Positions 18,022 through 27,305 are shown, numbered from the stretch's first letter. The stretch: 64,000 bases of DNA from Halorubrum amylolyticum (GCF_004114995.1 NZ_SDJP01000014.1:16507-80506), one strand, 5' to 3'. Numbers and translations: made by a program. The notes: generated from the sequence alone by a model not told the origin.

Positions 18022-18043
18022 CGTATATATAAGAATTATAAAA
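18022..18043 (+). promoter_or_regulatory. AT-rich promoter with two TATA-like boxes before phoX
   Basis: CGTATATATAAG and ATTATAAAAC lie side by side 35-55 bases before the PhoX start, in the most AT-rich stretch of the left half (about 17985-18050). Two overlapping start sites or conditional control (for example by phosphate) are possible. Confidence 0.55.
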
Positions 18044-18076
18044 CTTCATCCCGGTTTCGTCGTCACTCTCACTCGC

Positions 18077-20806
18077 ATGGTGGACATGAACCGCCGAGGG
18101 TTGATGCGTGCGTCAGTCGCCGCCGCGCTGGGTGCCAGCGTCGCGGGCGTAGCGAGTGCGGAGGAGGTATCGGAGTCAGACACGCCGGGGGCGCCGGGCG
18201 TCCGAGGGGATCTGAAGCGATTCTCGACGACCGCGTTCGGCGCGGAGGTGACGGGACCGTTCGTGTTCGAGGACGGATCGCTTCTGTACAGCTTACAACA
18301 CCCCGAGGGAGGGAACCCCGAGCCGTTCGGGCGCGCGGCGGTGGGGTACGTCAGCGGCTTCCAGTTCGAGTTCGACGGGAGCAACGACGACTTCCAAGAG
18401 ATCGGTGTCCCGGACACCGAGGAGAAACAGCGACAGGTCCGCTCCGCGGCCGGCGACTACGAGGTGCTCGTACAGGGACGAGAACCGATCAACGGGGGCG
18501 AGGAGCGCCTAGGGGTTCCCCAGACGCCGGACGGCACCGACATCACGACCGAGAACTTCGCCGGCGCGAAGGGCGGTGCCGGGCAGGGCCCGGACTGCAA
18601 CCAGTTCGTCCCGACGAACGAGGACGGGACCGAGGGCTATCTGTTCACCAACTGGGAGAACGTTCCGGGGAGCATCTCGCGCGTGCCGCTGAGTCAGGAC
18701 GAAAACGGCGGCTGGAACGCGGACCCCGACTCGGCGATCAACCTCGTCAACACGGAGCCACGGTGGCACCGAGTGTCATCAGCGGTCCCCACAGGCTCGG
18801 CGATCAACCTCGTCAACACGGAGCCGTTCCGTGAGATCGGCGGAACACGGACCAACTGCTACGGTGATCTCAGCCCCTGGGGGACCATGATCTCCGCCGA
18901 AGAGAACTACGGTCACCCGCGACTCCACCTCCGAGCGACGGCGGGTGACATCGTGGAGGCCGGGAGCGGCGAGGGGCTACTCGGCGGCTGTCAGTTCTGG
19001 AACCGACCGAACCCGACCGGAATCGTTGACGCCATCAACACGTACGCGGAGAACGGCGACATCGCCGAGGCGTGGGCCCCGCAGGGGGCTTGGTCGGAAC
19101 TCGGCGTCGAGGCGCTCGCGTATCACCTCGGCGCGAACCCCGTCGACGAGGCCGGCGATAACAACCTCGCGACGACGCCGATCGCCGACGTGTACCCGAA
19201 CCCGTACCGGTACGGGTACTTCGTCGACATCCGCGACCCGGCGGGCGACCCGCCGAACCCGATCAAGTACTGGGTGATGGGTCGCGCCGCGTGGGAAGCG
19301 CCGGACATCCAAGGCGACCGCAAAACCGTCTACGGCTGTTCGGACGGCGACAGCAAGGGTATCTACAAGTTCGTCGCCGACGAGCCGATCGACGAGTACG
19401 ACGACACCGGCGACATCGCGGGGACGCTGTTCGCCCCGAAGATCACCAACGACGCCGCCGACGCCTCGGAAGCCGGTGAGCGGAACTCCCCCGCCCAGAC
19501 GCCGCTCGAAGTCGAGTGGCTCCCGCTCGGGAGCGCCACCAACGGCGAGGTCGAGTCGTGGATCGCCGAGTACGACGACGTGACGCAGGCCGACTACCTG
19601 GAGACCCACGCCGACACCGACTGGCAGACTGACCCGACCGCCGCCGTCCGGGAGGCCGACATCGAGGTCATCCACAACGGGAACCGGAGTTACATCACCA
19701 GCGAGGAGATCGTCGAGTGGGCGACCCAGTACGAGGAGAACGGTCCGGAGGGCGTCGACGAGGATCTCCGTCGCGTCCCCTTCTTAGAGACGCGCGCGGC
19801 GGCCAAGGAGATCGGCGCTTCGATCGAGTTCAACAAAGCCGAGGGGGTCGACAGCGTGGACGACTCCGAGCCCGGCGACTTCGTCTACTTCGGCATCTCC
19901 GAGTTCAACGACGGGCTCGCCGACGAGGAGGGCGACGTGCAGCTCGATCGCGTCGACGGCGGGATCGTCTACCGCGCCGAGCTGGAGCCGGACTACGACG
20001 TCTCGACGCTCGAACCGGTGATCGCCGGCCCGGACTTCACCGATTCGCCCGAGGACGCGGACGACGCGCTCCGCAACATCGACAACGTGTACACGATGCG
20101 CGACGGACGCGTGCTCTGCTGTGAGGACGGGTTCGGCGGCCCCGCCCGGTCGTACCCGAACGACGGGCTCTACGTCTTCCAGCCGAACGTCCGCCTCGAC
20201 GTCAGCTCCGTCGCGGTCGGTCAAGGGGGCGCCGTCGAGGCCGAGGTCGTCGCACGGAACATCCCCGAGGGCATCGCCGGCGGCGAGTTCACCGTGAGCG
20301 TCGCCGACCCCGAGGTCGTCGGGATCACGAGCGCGAGCTACCCCGATTCGGTCGGCCTCTCGGAGCCGCCGACCATCACGGACGACGGCGCGACGGCCTC
20401 GTTCCGGTTCGCCGACATCGACGACTCGCTGGAGCCGGCGGACACCGACTTCACGCTGGCGACGCTCTCGCTCACCGGGCGCGGCGCCGGAGTCACCGAC
20501 ATCGACACCGCGGGAGCGCTCGACGACGACGACGGCGGGCCGGTCGATGTCGAAGCGCGCTCGGGGCTCGCGATCACCGGCCCCGCGAACATCGGCTCCG
20601 GCGGCGGCTCTCCGACGGACCCCGACGGAGACGGCCGCTACGAGGATGTCAACGGCAACGGCCGCGTCGACTACGCGGACATCGAACTGCTGTTCGAGAA
20701 CCTCGAAAGCGACAGTGTCACGTCCAACGCGCGGGCGTTCGACTTCAACCAGAACGACCGGCTCGACTTCGACGACGTGGTGAACCTCTACGCGGAGGTC
20801 AACTAG
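18077..20806 (+). CDS. Secreted PhoX-type phosphatase with cohesin-like and dockerin-like modules
   Basis: 909 residues. A Tat signal (NRRGLMRASVAAALGASVAG) gives export in folded form. Residues about 40-700 are a PhoX/DUF839 phosphatase, with its active-site stretch around NCYGDLSPWGTMISAEEN. A cohesin-like beta domain follows at about 710-845 (VRLDVSSVAVGQGGAVEAEV, then FTLATLSLTGRG). The C-terminus has two dockerin-type calcium loops, DVNGNGRVDYADIELLF and DFNQNDRLDFDDVVNLY. Family PhoX enzymes are Ca/Fe-dependent phosphomonoesterases. The modular tail suggests assembly with partners on the cell surface. It carries a 66-base in-frame insertion or duplication just before the active-site block. 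Confidence 0.9.
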   Translation: MVDMNRRGLMRASVAAALGASVAGVASAEEVSESDTPGAPGVRGDLKRFSTTAFGAEVTGPFVFEDGSLLYSLQHPEGGNPEPFGRAAVGYVSGFQFEFDGSNDDFQEIGVPDTEEKQRQVRSAAGDYEVLVQGREPINGGEERLGVPQTPDGTDITTENFAGAKGGAGQGPDCNQFVPTNEDGTEGYLFTNWENVPGSISRVPLSQDENGGWNADPDSAINLVNTEPRWHRVSSAVPTGSAINLVNTEPFREIGGTRTNCYGDLSPWGTMISAEENYGHPRLHLRATAGDIVEAGSGEGLLGGCQFWNRPNPTGIVDAINTYAENGDIAEAWAPQGAWSELGVEALAYHLGANPVDEAGDNNLATTPIADVYPNPYRYGYFVDIRDPAGDPPNPIKYWVMGRAAWEAPDIQGDRKTVYGCSDGDSKGIYKFVADEPIDEYDDTGDIAGTLFAPKITNDAADASEAGERNSPAQTPLEVEWLPLGSATNGEVESWIAEYDDVTQADYLETHADTDWQTDPTAAVREADIEVIHNGNRSYITSEEIVEWATQYEENGPEGVDEDLRRVPFLETRAAAKEIGASIEFNKAEGVDSVDDSEPGDFVYFGISEFNDGLADEEGDVQLDRVDGGIVYRAELEPDYDVSTLEPVIAGPDFTDSPEDADDALRNIDNVYTMRDGRVLCCEDGFGGPARSYPNDGLYVFQPNVRLDVSSVAVGQGGAVEAEVVARNIPEGIAGGEFTVSVADPEVVGITSASYPDSVGLSEPPTITDDGATASFRFADIDDSLEPADTDFTLATLSLTGRGAGVTDIDTAGALDDDDGGPVDVEARSGLAITGPANIGSGGGSPTDPDGDGRYEDVNGNGRVDYADIELLFENLESDSVTSNARAFDFNQNDRLDFDDVVNLYAEVN
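18730..18825. repeat. 30-bp direct repeat flanking 36 bp inside the PhoX gene
   Basis: The identical 30-mer starting CTCGGCGATC occurs at 18730-18759 and 18796-18825, giving SAINLVNTEP twice, 22 codons apart. The intervening residues RWHRVSSAVPTG do not resemble the rest of the domain. The period (66) is a multiple of three, so the frame is preserved. Confidence 0.9.
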
Positions 20807-20921
20807 TCGGACCGACGCGCTCCCGCGGATCGCTTCGGTCCCCGCCTCGATCGGCTCGGCTCTGCTCCACACCCGGGGCCGCTTCGCGCCCCTCTCTGAG
20901 ACACCCATCCCATACACACCA

Positions 20922-21617
20922 ATGACGAAACGCACCCAGACGCGCTCCGAATCCCCCGAAACGCCCCTTCGCCCGACGTCGACGACCCTCGTGGTCGCCC
21001 TCGCCGCGCTCGCGCTCCTCACCGCGGGAGCCGGACTCGCGGCGGCTCAAACCGACGGCCCGGCGGTCAGCGTGACCGACGCGGAACTCTCCGCGTCCGG
21101 CACCGCCACGGTCGACGTGGTTCTCACGACGGCGCCGAACGGCCTCGCGGGGTACAACATCGATCTGACCGTCGCCGACCCGGACGTGGCGCACATCGAG
21201 TCCGCGAGCTATCCCGACCGGTTCGATCTCACGACCGATCCCGCGATCGGCGACGAGGGGCGAACCGTCACGCTCGAAGCGGCCGACATGGGGTCGACGA
21301 TCGATCCCGGGGCGTCGGACGTGACCCTCGCGACGGTCGAGATCGCCGGCGACGCGCCGGGCGAAGCCGAACTGACCGTCGAACCCCGCCAGGTCGATTC
21401 CAACGACGGGGACCGAATCCAGCCGACGACGCAGGTCGGGACACTGACCGTCGGTCAGGCGTCGTCGTCGCCCGACACGGAGAGCGCGGACGCGGCCTCG
21501 ACGAGCCCGGTCGACGAGTTCGGCGGGACCGATGGCGGCCTCGCGGTCGGGCTCGTCGTCTTGCTCGGCGCAATCGCCGTGTCGGCGGCCTTCCTCGTCG
21601 CGCGCCGCCGCTCGTAG
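20922..21617 (+). CDS. Membrane-anchored cohesin-domain protein
   Basis: 231 residues. A signal peptide (TLVVALAALALLTAGAGLAA) is followed by one cohesin-like domain: SVTDAELSASGTATVDVVLT, GLAGYNIDLTVADPDVAHIE, and VTLATVEIAGDAPGEAELTV. A Ser/Asp-rich stalk leads to a C-terminal helix (GLAVGLVVLLGAIAVSAAFL) ending RRRS, so the domain is displayed outside the cell. Its domain resembles the one in the upstream PhoX protein. Because that protein ends in dockerin-type loops, a direct docking interaction is plausible. It lies 115 bases downstream on the same strand. Confidence 0.85.
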   Translation: MTKRTQTRSESPETPLRPTSTTLVVALAALALLTAGAGLAAAQTDGPAVSVTDAELSASGTATVDVVLTTAPNGLAGYNIDLTVADPDVAHIESASYPDRFDLTTDPAIGDEGRTVTLEAADMGSTIDPGASDVTLATVEIAGDAPGEAELTVEPRQVDSNDGDRIQPTTQVGTLTVGQASSSPDTESADAASTSPVDEFGGTDGGLAVGLVVLLGAIAVSAAFLVARRRS

Positions 21618-21677
21618 CGTTCCCCTCGACTGCGATGATCGGCCCGCAGCCGACGCGAAGCAACCATCAGACCCACG

Positions 21678-22196
21678 ATGTCAAAGACGAACCACGCACC
21701 CACTGACGCATCGACGGACAGCGACGTATCGACGGATAGCGGCACACCGGAAGACGGCGACACACCAGCGAACGGTGACGCCCCGGCAGACGAGGCCGGA
21801 TCGATACACGCCGCCTACGCCTTCGGTGTGCGAATCCGCGAGGAGGCGTCTCCGGACGGCGATCCGATCTACCGGTTCGAGGCCCCGCACCACGAGGGAA
21901 TCACGTTCGACGACCCCGACACCGCGGAGCTGTACGCCGACGTGTACTTCGACGTGAACGGGTTTCAGGAGGCCGGCACCGGCGACCGGGGCGTCCCGCC
22001 GGCGATCATCCAAGCCGGCCGTGACACGCTCGTCGGCTACCTTCTCACGCAACCGGACACGGATCGGTACTGGATTGCCTCGTACTACGGCGAGAAGATC
22101 GAGAAGATCGACCGTTACGTCGCCCGCGTTCGGAAGCGCGCGCGGCTGATACGCGAGCGAGCCACGGAGCGCGGCGTGGCGGAAAGCAAGGGCTGA
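21678..22196 (+). CDS. Hypothetical protein downstream of the cohesin gene
   Basis: 172 residues. The first 45 are a Thr/Asp/Ser-rich disordered tail. The rest is a compact domain (AAYAFGVRIREEASPDGDPI... ITFDDPDTAELYADVYFDVN ... IQAGRDTLVGYLLTQ) ending in a basic helix (RYVARVRKRARLIRERAT). There is no signal peptide or membrane helix, so it is cytosolic. I do not recognise the family. It lies 60 bases after the cohesin gene and may share its transcript. Confidence 0.75.
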   Translation: MSKTNHAPTDASTDSDVSTDSGTPEDGDTPANGDAPADEAGSIHAAYAFGVRIREEASPDGDPIYRFEAPHHEGITFDDPDTAELYADVYFDVNGFQEAGTGDRGVPPAIIQAGRDTLVGYLLTQPDTDRYWIASYYGEKIEKIDRYVARVRKRARLIRERATERGVAESKG

Positions 22197-22298
22197 GACC
22201 CGACGGCCTTCCGCGGCCCGGATGCATTTTCACCGCCCGCCGATCGGCGAGGTCGGTGTCCCGGTGAGACGCCCCGGTTCGGTTCGGGCCCATCGACC

Positions 22299-22685
22299 TC
22301 AGTGTTCGACGAACTCCACGAGCACGCCGCCCGTCGAGCCCGGGTGCAAAAAGGCGACCTCGTGGCCCCACGCCCCCGGACGCGGCTCCTCGTCGACGAG
22401 ATCGACCCCGAGGTCTCGAGCGCGGTCGAGCGCGGCCGAGAGGTCGTCGGTCGCGAGCGCAACGTGGTGGATCCCCGGCCCCTCGCGGTCGAGGTAGTCG
22501 GCGATCGCGCCGCCCGCGGTCGGTTCGAGCAGTTCGACGTAGCCCCCGTCGTCGAGTTCAAGGAAAGCGGCGTGCATCCCGTCGAACGTCTCCTCGTGGG
22601 CGATCGGGGCGTCGAGCAGGCCGTCGAACAGGTCGGCGAGGTCGGCGGCGTCGCGCGTCGCGACGCCGACGTGGTCGAATCGCAT
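22299..22685 (-). CDS. mce: Methylmalonyl-CoA epimerase
   Basis: 128 residues with the VOC fold: MRFDHVGVATRDAADLADLF, GMHAAFLELDDGGYVELLEP, GIHHVALATDD and GGVLVEFVEH. The metal ligands His5, a middle Glu, the second His and the C-terminal Glu are all present. It interconverts R- and S-methylmalonyl-CoA in propionyl-CoA metabolism. The mutase large subunit is 1.3 kb away on the same strand. A TATA box 27 bases upstream implies a leaderless transcript. Confidence 0.95.
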   Translation of the reverse strand: MRFDHVGVATRDAADLADLFDGLLDAPIAHEETFDGMHAAFLELDDGGYVELLEPTAGGAIADYLDREGPGIHHVALATDDLSAALDRARDLGVDLVDEEPRPGAWGHEVAFLHPGSTGGVLVEFVEH

Positions 22686-22709
22686 GCGTCCCGGATCGAC
22701 CGCCGTCGA

Positions 22710-22717
22710 CTTATAAC
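22710..22717. promoter_or_regulatory. TATA-like box between mce and the FNT-type transporter
   Basis: The near-symmetric CTTATAAC block lies 27 bases upstream of the mce ATG on the minus strand. Being nearly palindromic it could also serve the divergent transporter gene. Confidence 0.5.
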
Positions 22718-22805
22718 GCCCGAGCGGGAGTCGATTCCCCCACTTCCCCACCGGGATCCAAAGGTTTGGATGCGTCCCGTGAGTAGCCGAGAGAGACCCA
22801 CACCA

Positions 22806-23609
22806 GTGAGCGACTCACAGACTGACACCGCGACGGAGCAGATGACCTCGCGGAGCATCCTCGACTCGCTGCTCGAGAGCGGGCTCCACGAGATGAACCG
22901 GGAGCGTTCCGGACTGTTGCTCTCGGGGCTGTCGGCGGGGCTCGACATCGGGTTCGGCCCGCTGATGATGGCGGTCGTGTTGACCCTTTCGCCGGCGGGA
23001 TTCGGCGACCTCGCGACCGAGCTGCTGTTGGCGAGCGTCTACTCCATCGGCTTCATGTTCGTGATCTTGGGCCGATCGGAGCTGTTCACCGAGCACACGA
23101 CGCTGGCGGTGATCCCGGTCCTCGACAGACAGGCCTCGATCCGCGATCTGGGCCGGCTCTGGGGGCTGGTGTACGTCGGGAACCTCGTCGGCGGCCTGCT
23201 GTTCACGCTGCTCGTGATCCTGCTGATGCCGGGGCTCGGCGTCGTCGACCCCCAGTCGTTCGAGACGATCGCGTTGAAGCTCGTCAACCACGACCTCCCG
23301 TGGCTGTTCGTCGGCGGCGTCTTCGCCGGGTGGCTGATGGGGCTTCTGGCGTGGCTCGTGACGGCGGCGCGAGACACGACGAGCCGGATCCTCCTCGTGT
23401 TGATCGTCGCCGGAACGATCGGCCTCCTCCACCTCCCGCACTCGATCGCTGGCAACGTCGAAGTGTTGTTCGGGCTGTTCGTCTCGCCCGCGATCACCGT
23501 GATCGACTACGTCGGCTTCCTGGTGCTGGCGACGCTCGGCAACGCCTTCGGCGGCGCGGTGTTCGTCGCGCTGCTGAAGTACGGGCACGTCGTCCGCGGC
23601 GCGAACTGA
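22806..23609 (+). CDS. Formate/nitrite transporter (FNT) family membrane protein
   Basis: About 267 residues from a GTG at 22806; an in-frame ATG at 22770 would add 12 residues. The conserved LSGLSAGLDIGFGPLMMAVV opens the first of six membrane helices. LGRSELFTEHTTLAVIPVLD and NLVGGLLFTLLV follow, and a repeated half contains GVFAGWLMGLLAWLVTAARD. This resembles the YfdC-like branch of the FNT family, whose cargo is not established. The N-terminal 40 residues are cytoplasmic and polar. Confidence 0.88.
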   Translation: MSDSQTDTATEQMTSRSILDSLLESGLHEMNRERSGLLLSGLSAGLDIGFGPLMMAVVLTLSPAGFGDLATELLLASVYSIGFMFVILGRSELFTEHTTLAVIPVLDRQASIRDLGRLWGLVYVGNLVGGLLFTLLVILLMPGLGVVDPQSFETIALKLVNHDLPWLFVGGVFAGWLMGLLAWLVTAARDTTSRILLVLIVAGTIGLLHLPHSIAGNVEVLFGLFVSPAITVIDYVGFLVLATLGNAFGGAVFVALLKYGHVVRGAN

Positions 23610-23656
23610 GAGGTTCTCGTCGATAGTTAAGTGATCTCCCCCTGAAACGGGGCGAT

Positions 23657-23971
23657 ATGGACCTCTCCAACACGGATTCGATCGCCGGCGAGGAAGTGGT
23701 CGAGACGCTCGGGCTCGTCCGCGGGAACACGGTCCGCGCCCGCAACGTCGGCCGCGACATCACGCAGGGACTCCGCAACCTCGCGGGCGGCGAGCTGAAA
23801 GGGTACTCCGAACTGATGACCGACGCCCGCGATCAGGCGCAAGAGCGCATGATCGAGGAGGCGGAGGCACTCGGAGCGGACGGCGTGGTCAACGTCCGGT
23901 TCACGACCTCCTCGATCGCCGACAGCGGCGCCGAAATCCTCGCGTACGGGACCGCGGTGCGGCTGCGGTAG
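23657..23971 (+). CDS. YbjQ/UPF0145-family protein
   Basis: 104 residues: TLGLVRGNTVRARNVGRDIT, a middle GGELKGYSELMTDARDQAQE, and ALGADGVVNVRFTTSSI. These match the small, homopentameric YbjQ family, long labelled putative heavy-metal binding without proof. It is a single gene 47 bases after the transporter. Confidence 0.92.
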   Translation: MDLSNTDSIAGEEVVETLGLVRGNTVRARNVGRDITQGLRNLAGGELKGYSELMTDARDQAQERMIEEAEALGADGVVNVRFTTSSIADSGAEILAYGTAVRLR

Positions 23972-24004
23972 CGGGGCCAACGCCCGGTGACGCGTCGACC
24001 CGAC

Positions 24005-25681
24005 CTACCTCCCCGGCTTGTACTCCCCGAACTCGTCGCGGAGCACGTCGGAGACCTCTTGCACCGTCGCGTACGCCTTCACGGCGTCGACGATGTGCGG
24101 CATGACGTTCTCGGAGCCTCGGGCCGCGTCCCGGAGCGCCGCCAGCGCGTCGTCGACCGCGTCGCCGTCGCGGTCGGCCTTCACCGCTTCGAGGCGCTCG
24201 CGCTGGTTCCGCTCCTGTTCCGGGTCGACCTCCTCTAAGTCCATCTCCGGCTCCTCGTCCACCGCGTACTCGTTGACGCCGACGATGACGCGCTCGCCGT
24301 CCTCGATCTCGCGCTGGCGCTCGAAGGCCACGTCCTGGATCTGCCGCTGGACCCACTGGCTCTTGACGGCCTCCAGCATGCCGCCGCGGCGGTCGACCTC
24401 TTCGATGATCTCGAAGGCGTCCTCCTCGATCCCGTCGGTGAGGTTCTCGACGTAGTACGACCCCGCGAGCGGGTCGATCGTGTCGGCGGCGCCCGACTCG
24501 TGGGCGAGGATCTGCTGGGTGCGGAGCGCGGTGCGGACCGACTTCTCCGTCGGGAGCGCCAGCGCCTCGTCTTTCCCGTTGGTGTGGAGGCTCTGGGTGC
24601 CGCCGAGCACCGCCGCGAGCGCTTGGTACGACACCCTGACGACGTTGTTCTCGATCTGCTGGGCGGTCAGGGTGGAGCCGCCGGTCTGGGTGTGGAACTT
24701 GAGTTGTTTCGATTTGGGATTTTGTGCATCAAATCGCTCCTCCATGATCTGCGCCCACATCCGGCGGGCGGCGCGGAACTTCGCGGCCTCCTCGAAGATG
24801 TTGTTGTGGGCGTTGAAGAAAAAGGAGAGCTGCGGGGCGAACTCGTCGACGTCGAGCCCGGCGTCGATCGCGGCCTGCACGTACTCGATCCCGTTGCCGA
24901 GCGTGAACGCGACCTCCTGGGCCGCCGTCGAGCCCGCCTCGCGGATGTGGTACCCCGAGATGGAGATGGTGTTGAAGTTGGGGGTCTCGGCGGCGCAGAA
25001 GTCGAAGATATCCGTGATGAGCCGCATCGAGGGCTCGGGCGGGTAGATGTAGAGGTTCCGCGCGACGTACTCCTTCATGATGTCGTTCTGGATCGTCCCG
25101 CGGAGCTGCTCTCTGGGGACTCCCTGTTCGTCCCCCATCGCGACGTACATCGCGAGGAGGACGGCGGCGGGGGCGTTGATCGTCATCGACGTGGACACCT
25201 CGTCGAGGGGGATCCCGTCGAAGACGGTCTCGAAGTCGTCCAAGGTGTCGATGGCGACGCCAGAGCGCCCCACCTCGCCCTCGGCCATCGCGGCGTCGGA
25301 GTCGTACCCCATCTGCGTCGGGAGGTCGAACGCCATCGAGAGCCCGGAGGATCCCTGATCGATGAGGTAGTTGAACCGCTCGTTCGTCTCCGCGGCGGTG
25401 CCCATCCCCGCGTACTGACGCATCGTCCAGAGCCGCCCGCGGTGCATCGTCGAGTAGACGCCGCGCGTGTACGGCTCCTCGCCCGGAAATCCGGCGTCCT
25501 CGCGGTAGTCGTGGTCGCCCACGTCGGCGGGCGTGTACAGCGGGTCGACCTCCTGTCCGCCCGTGTCCGTGGTGAACGACTCCGTGCGTTCCCCGAACCG
25601 GTCCACCGTCTCGCCGTAGGTCCCCTCCTCCCACGACTCCTTGGCGTCCCGGATCGCGTCCAGTTCCGCAGGATCGTACAT
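24005..25681 (-). CDS. Methylmalonyl-CoA mutase, large (catalytic) subunit
   Basis: 558 residues. Substrate-binding and TIM-barrel motifs are clear: [60 protein letters not shown] and [14 protein letters not shown]. The protein stops before any B12-binding domain. This is the archaeal split form that needs a separate cobalamin-binding subunit, not present in this window. It rearranges methylmalonyl-CoA to succinyl-CoA, working with the nearby epimerase. The ATG at 25681 matches the family start [10 protein letters not shown]. Confidence 0.97.
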   Translation of the reverse strand: MYDPAELDAIRDAKESWEEGTYGETVDRFGERTESFTTDTGGQEVDPLYTPADVGDHDYREDAGFPGEEPYTRGVYSTMHRGRLWTMRQYAGMGTAAETNERFNYLIDQGSSGLSMAFDLPTQMGYDSDAAMAEGEVGRSGVAIDTLDDFETVFDGIPLDEVSTSMTINAPAAVLLAMYVAMGDEQGVPREQLRGTIQNDIMKEYVARNLYIYPPEPSMRLITDIFDFCAAETPNFNTISISGYHIREAGSTAAQEVAFTLGNGIEYVQAAIDAGLDVDEFAPQLSFFFNAHNNIFEEAAKFRAARRMWAQIMEERFDAQNPKSKQLKFHTQTGGSTLTAQQIENNVVRVSYQALAAVLGGTQSLHTNGKDEALALPTEKSVRTALRTQQILAHESGAADTIDPLAGSYYVENLTDGIEEDAFEIIEEVDRRGGMLEAVKSQWVQRQIQDVAFERQREIEDGERVIVGVNEYAVDEEPEMDLEEVDPEQERNQRERLEAVKADRDGDAVDDALAALRDAARGSENVMPHIVDAVKAYATVQEVSDVLRDEFGEYKPGR

Positions 25682-25815
25682 TACTAAACGGGTCGCGCGA
25701 GCGCGACTTAACACTTTTCGGGGGCGTGATTCACGTCGCTCGCCTCGATCCGTCTCAAACGCCCCGGACCCCCGCCGACGGTCGGTTTCAAGTGCCGTCC
25801 GGTCGAACGCGGGGC

Positions 25816-26481
25816 ATGGACGTTCTCCCCGACGCCACCGAGCGCTTCCTCGCCGCGACGGCGCCCGAGCACACCGCGACGCAGGCGGAGATGGCCGCCC
25901 TCGCGGACGACTGGGGCTTTCCCATCATCGGGCCGGAGGCGGGCGCGGTCCTCCGGCTGCTCGCCCGCCTGACCGACGCGGAGCGCGTCTTCGAGTTCGG
26001 CTCCGGCTTCGGCTACTCCGCGACGTGGTTCCTGCGCGGCGGCGCCGACGCCGTGGTCTGCACCGAGTTCGACGAGGAGGAGGCGAAACGCGGCGTTCAG
26101 TTCGCCGCCGACGGCGGCTACGCCGACAGCGTCACCTTCGAAGTCGGCGACGCGATGGAGACGGTCGAGCGCTACGACGGCCCCTTCGACATCGTCCTCG
26201 TGGACCACCAGAAGAGCCGGTACGCCGAGGCCTACCGCACGGTCCTCCCGAAGGTCCGGACGGGGGGCGTGATCGTCGCCGACAACATCACAAGGGGACC
26301 GATCGACTTCGGCGACCTCGTCGCGCACTTCGAGGACGGCGCGCCGCTGCCCGACCCCGAGGTCGACGGGGAGACCCGGGGGATCGGCGAGTACGTCGGC
26401 ACCGTGCGCTCCGACGACGCGGTCGAGACCGCGATCCTGCCCGTCGGCTCCGGGATCGCGGTGTCGACGAAGGTGAAGTGA
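25816..26481 (+). CDS. O-methyltransferase (SAM-dependent, class I)
   Basis: 221 residues. The SAM-binding glycine loop [19 protein letters not shown] lies at about 58-76, [12 protein letters not shown] forms the acidic second strand, and [12 protein letters not shown] is the metal-side loop. These match the cation-dependent catechol-type O-methyltransferase family. The ATG at 25816 follows a non-coding leader and fits the family length. The substrate is unknown. Confidence 0.9.
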   Translation: MDVLPDATERFLAATAPEHTATQAEMAALADDWGFPIIGPEAGAVLRLLARLTDAERVFEFGSGFGYSATWFLRGGADAVVCTEFDEEEAKRGVQFAADGGYADSVTFEVGDAMETVERYDGPFDIVLVDHQKSRYAEAYRTVLPKVRTGGVIVADNITRGPIDFGDLVAHFEDGAPLPDPEVDGETRGIGEYVGTVRSDDAVETAILPVGSGIAVSTKVK

Positions 26482-26502
26482 GGACGCGGTCGATCGCCCC
26501 GA

Positions 26503-26781
26503 TCAGTCGAACGGGTACCGCGCGGTCGACCCGCACTCGCGACACCGGACGACGACCCGCCCGGGGCGGAGCCGGACGCGGCTCGTCTTCCCCGGGCGGA
26601 GATAGACGCCGCAGTCGTCGCAGGTCTTCCGGGAGAACTCGGCGGGGACGCCGGAGCGGTTCCGCTCCGCGATCCGGCGCGCGAGCGCGACGTACTCCCG
26701 CGCGCGGTCGTACTCGTCGTCGACGACGGCCTCGCAGGCGAGCGCGAACAGCCGGTCGATCCGTTCCGACGGAACCCCCAT
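26503..26781 (-). CDS. rnp4: Ribonuclease P protein component 4 (Rpp21/Rpr2)
   Basis: 92 residues from the ATG at 26781. An N-terminal helical hairpin (RIDRLFALACEAVVDDEYDR) is followed by a zinc ribbon with CDDCGVYLRPG and CRECGSTARY. This is the RNA-binding Rnp4 subunit that helps RNase P process tRNA 5' ends. It converges with the methyltransferase, 21 bases away. Confidence 0.93.
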   Translation of the reverse strand: MGVPSERIDRLFALACEAVVDDEYDRAREYVALARRIAERNRSGVPAEFSRKTCDDCGVYLRPGKTSRVRLRPGRVVVRCRECGSTARYPFD

Positions 26782-26944
26782 ACCTCGTCGGGCGTGACGG
26801 ACCGGCAAAGTCGTTGCCATCGACGGTGGCCGCCAGATCGCCGCCTCCCCGTCGCCCGGCGCTCAACCCCTCTCGCCGATCCACCGCTCCAACCGCGCCA
26901 GCCAACCCGCACGCTTTTTTAGCTGTCCGCGCGAACGACGCGGC

Positions 26945-27139
26945 ATGAAGGAATCCCTGATGGACGTGATCTGCTGCCCGCTCGACAAGGCCGATCTGGA
27001 ACTCGACGTCGACGAGCGGGACGGCGAGGAGATCCTCGCGGGGACGCTCACGTGCACGGAGTGCGGCGAGGGCTACCAGATCGAGGACGGCATCCCAAAC
27101 CTCCTCCCGCCGGACATGCGCGAGGAGGCGGCGGCGTAG
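26945..27139 (+). CDS. Trm112-family zinc-binding methyltransferase activator
   Basis: 64 residues: MKESLMDVICCPLDKADLEL, then LTCTECGEGYQIEDGIPNLL. The CC pair and CxxC give one zinc site. Trm112 is the small obligate partner that activates several tRNA, rRNA and release-factor methyltransferases. A run of T plus A (CTTTTTTAG) 25 bases upstream is a probable TATA box. Confidence 0.95.
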   Translation: MKESLMDVICCPLDKADLELDVDERDGEEILAGTLTCTECGEGYQIEDGIPNLLPPDMREEAAA

Positions 27140-27159
27140 GACGCGTCACCTTCCAAATC

Positions 27160-27293
27160 CCGTACTGACCGCCCCCCGTTCCGTACTGACCGCCCCCCGT
27201 TCCGTACTGACCGCCCCCCGTTCCGTACTGACCGCCCCCCGTTCCGTACTGACCGCCCCCCGTTCCGTACTGACCGCCCCCCGTTTCGTACTG
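27160..27293. repeat. 21-bp tandem repeat, six perfect copies plus a partial one
   Basis: The unit CCGTACTGACCGCCCCCCGT plus a closing T is repeated head-to-tail six times without a mismatch (27160-27285), and a seventh copy is broken after 8 bases. It fills almost the whole gap between the Trm112 gene and the next gene and lies just before that gene's promoter. All frames stay open through it on the minus strand because 21 is divisible by three, but I see no real gene. Confidence 0.97.
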
Positions 27294-27297
27294 CATC

Positions 27298-27305
27298 TTT
27301 TTTTA
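27298..27305 (+). promoter_or_regulatory. TATA-like box before the GTG start at 27328
   Basis: TTTTTTTA is centred 26 bases before the GTG at 27328, supporting that start and a leaderless message. It begins only 5 bases after the tandem repeat. Confidence 0.6.

Noticed and set aside
18730..18825. 30-base repeats separated by 36 bases look like one CRISPR repeat-spacer-repeat unit
   Set aside because: The repeats are in-frame coding sequence of PhoX, not palindromic, only two copies exist and no cas genes are near. A simple duplication explains it.
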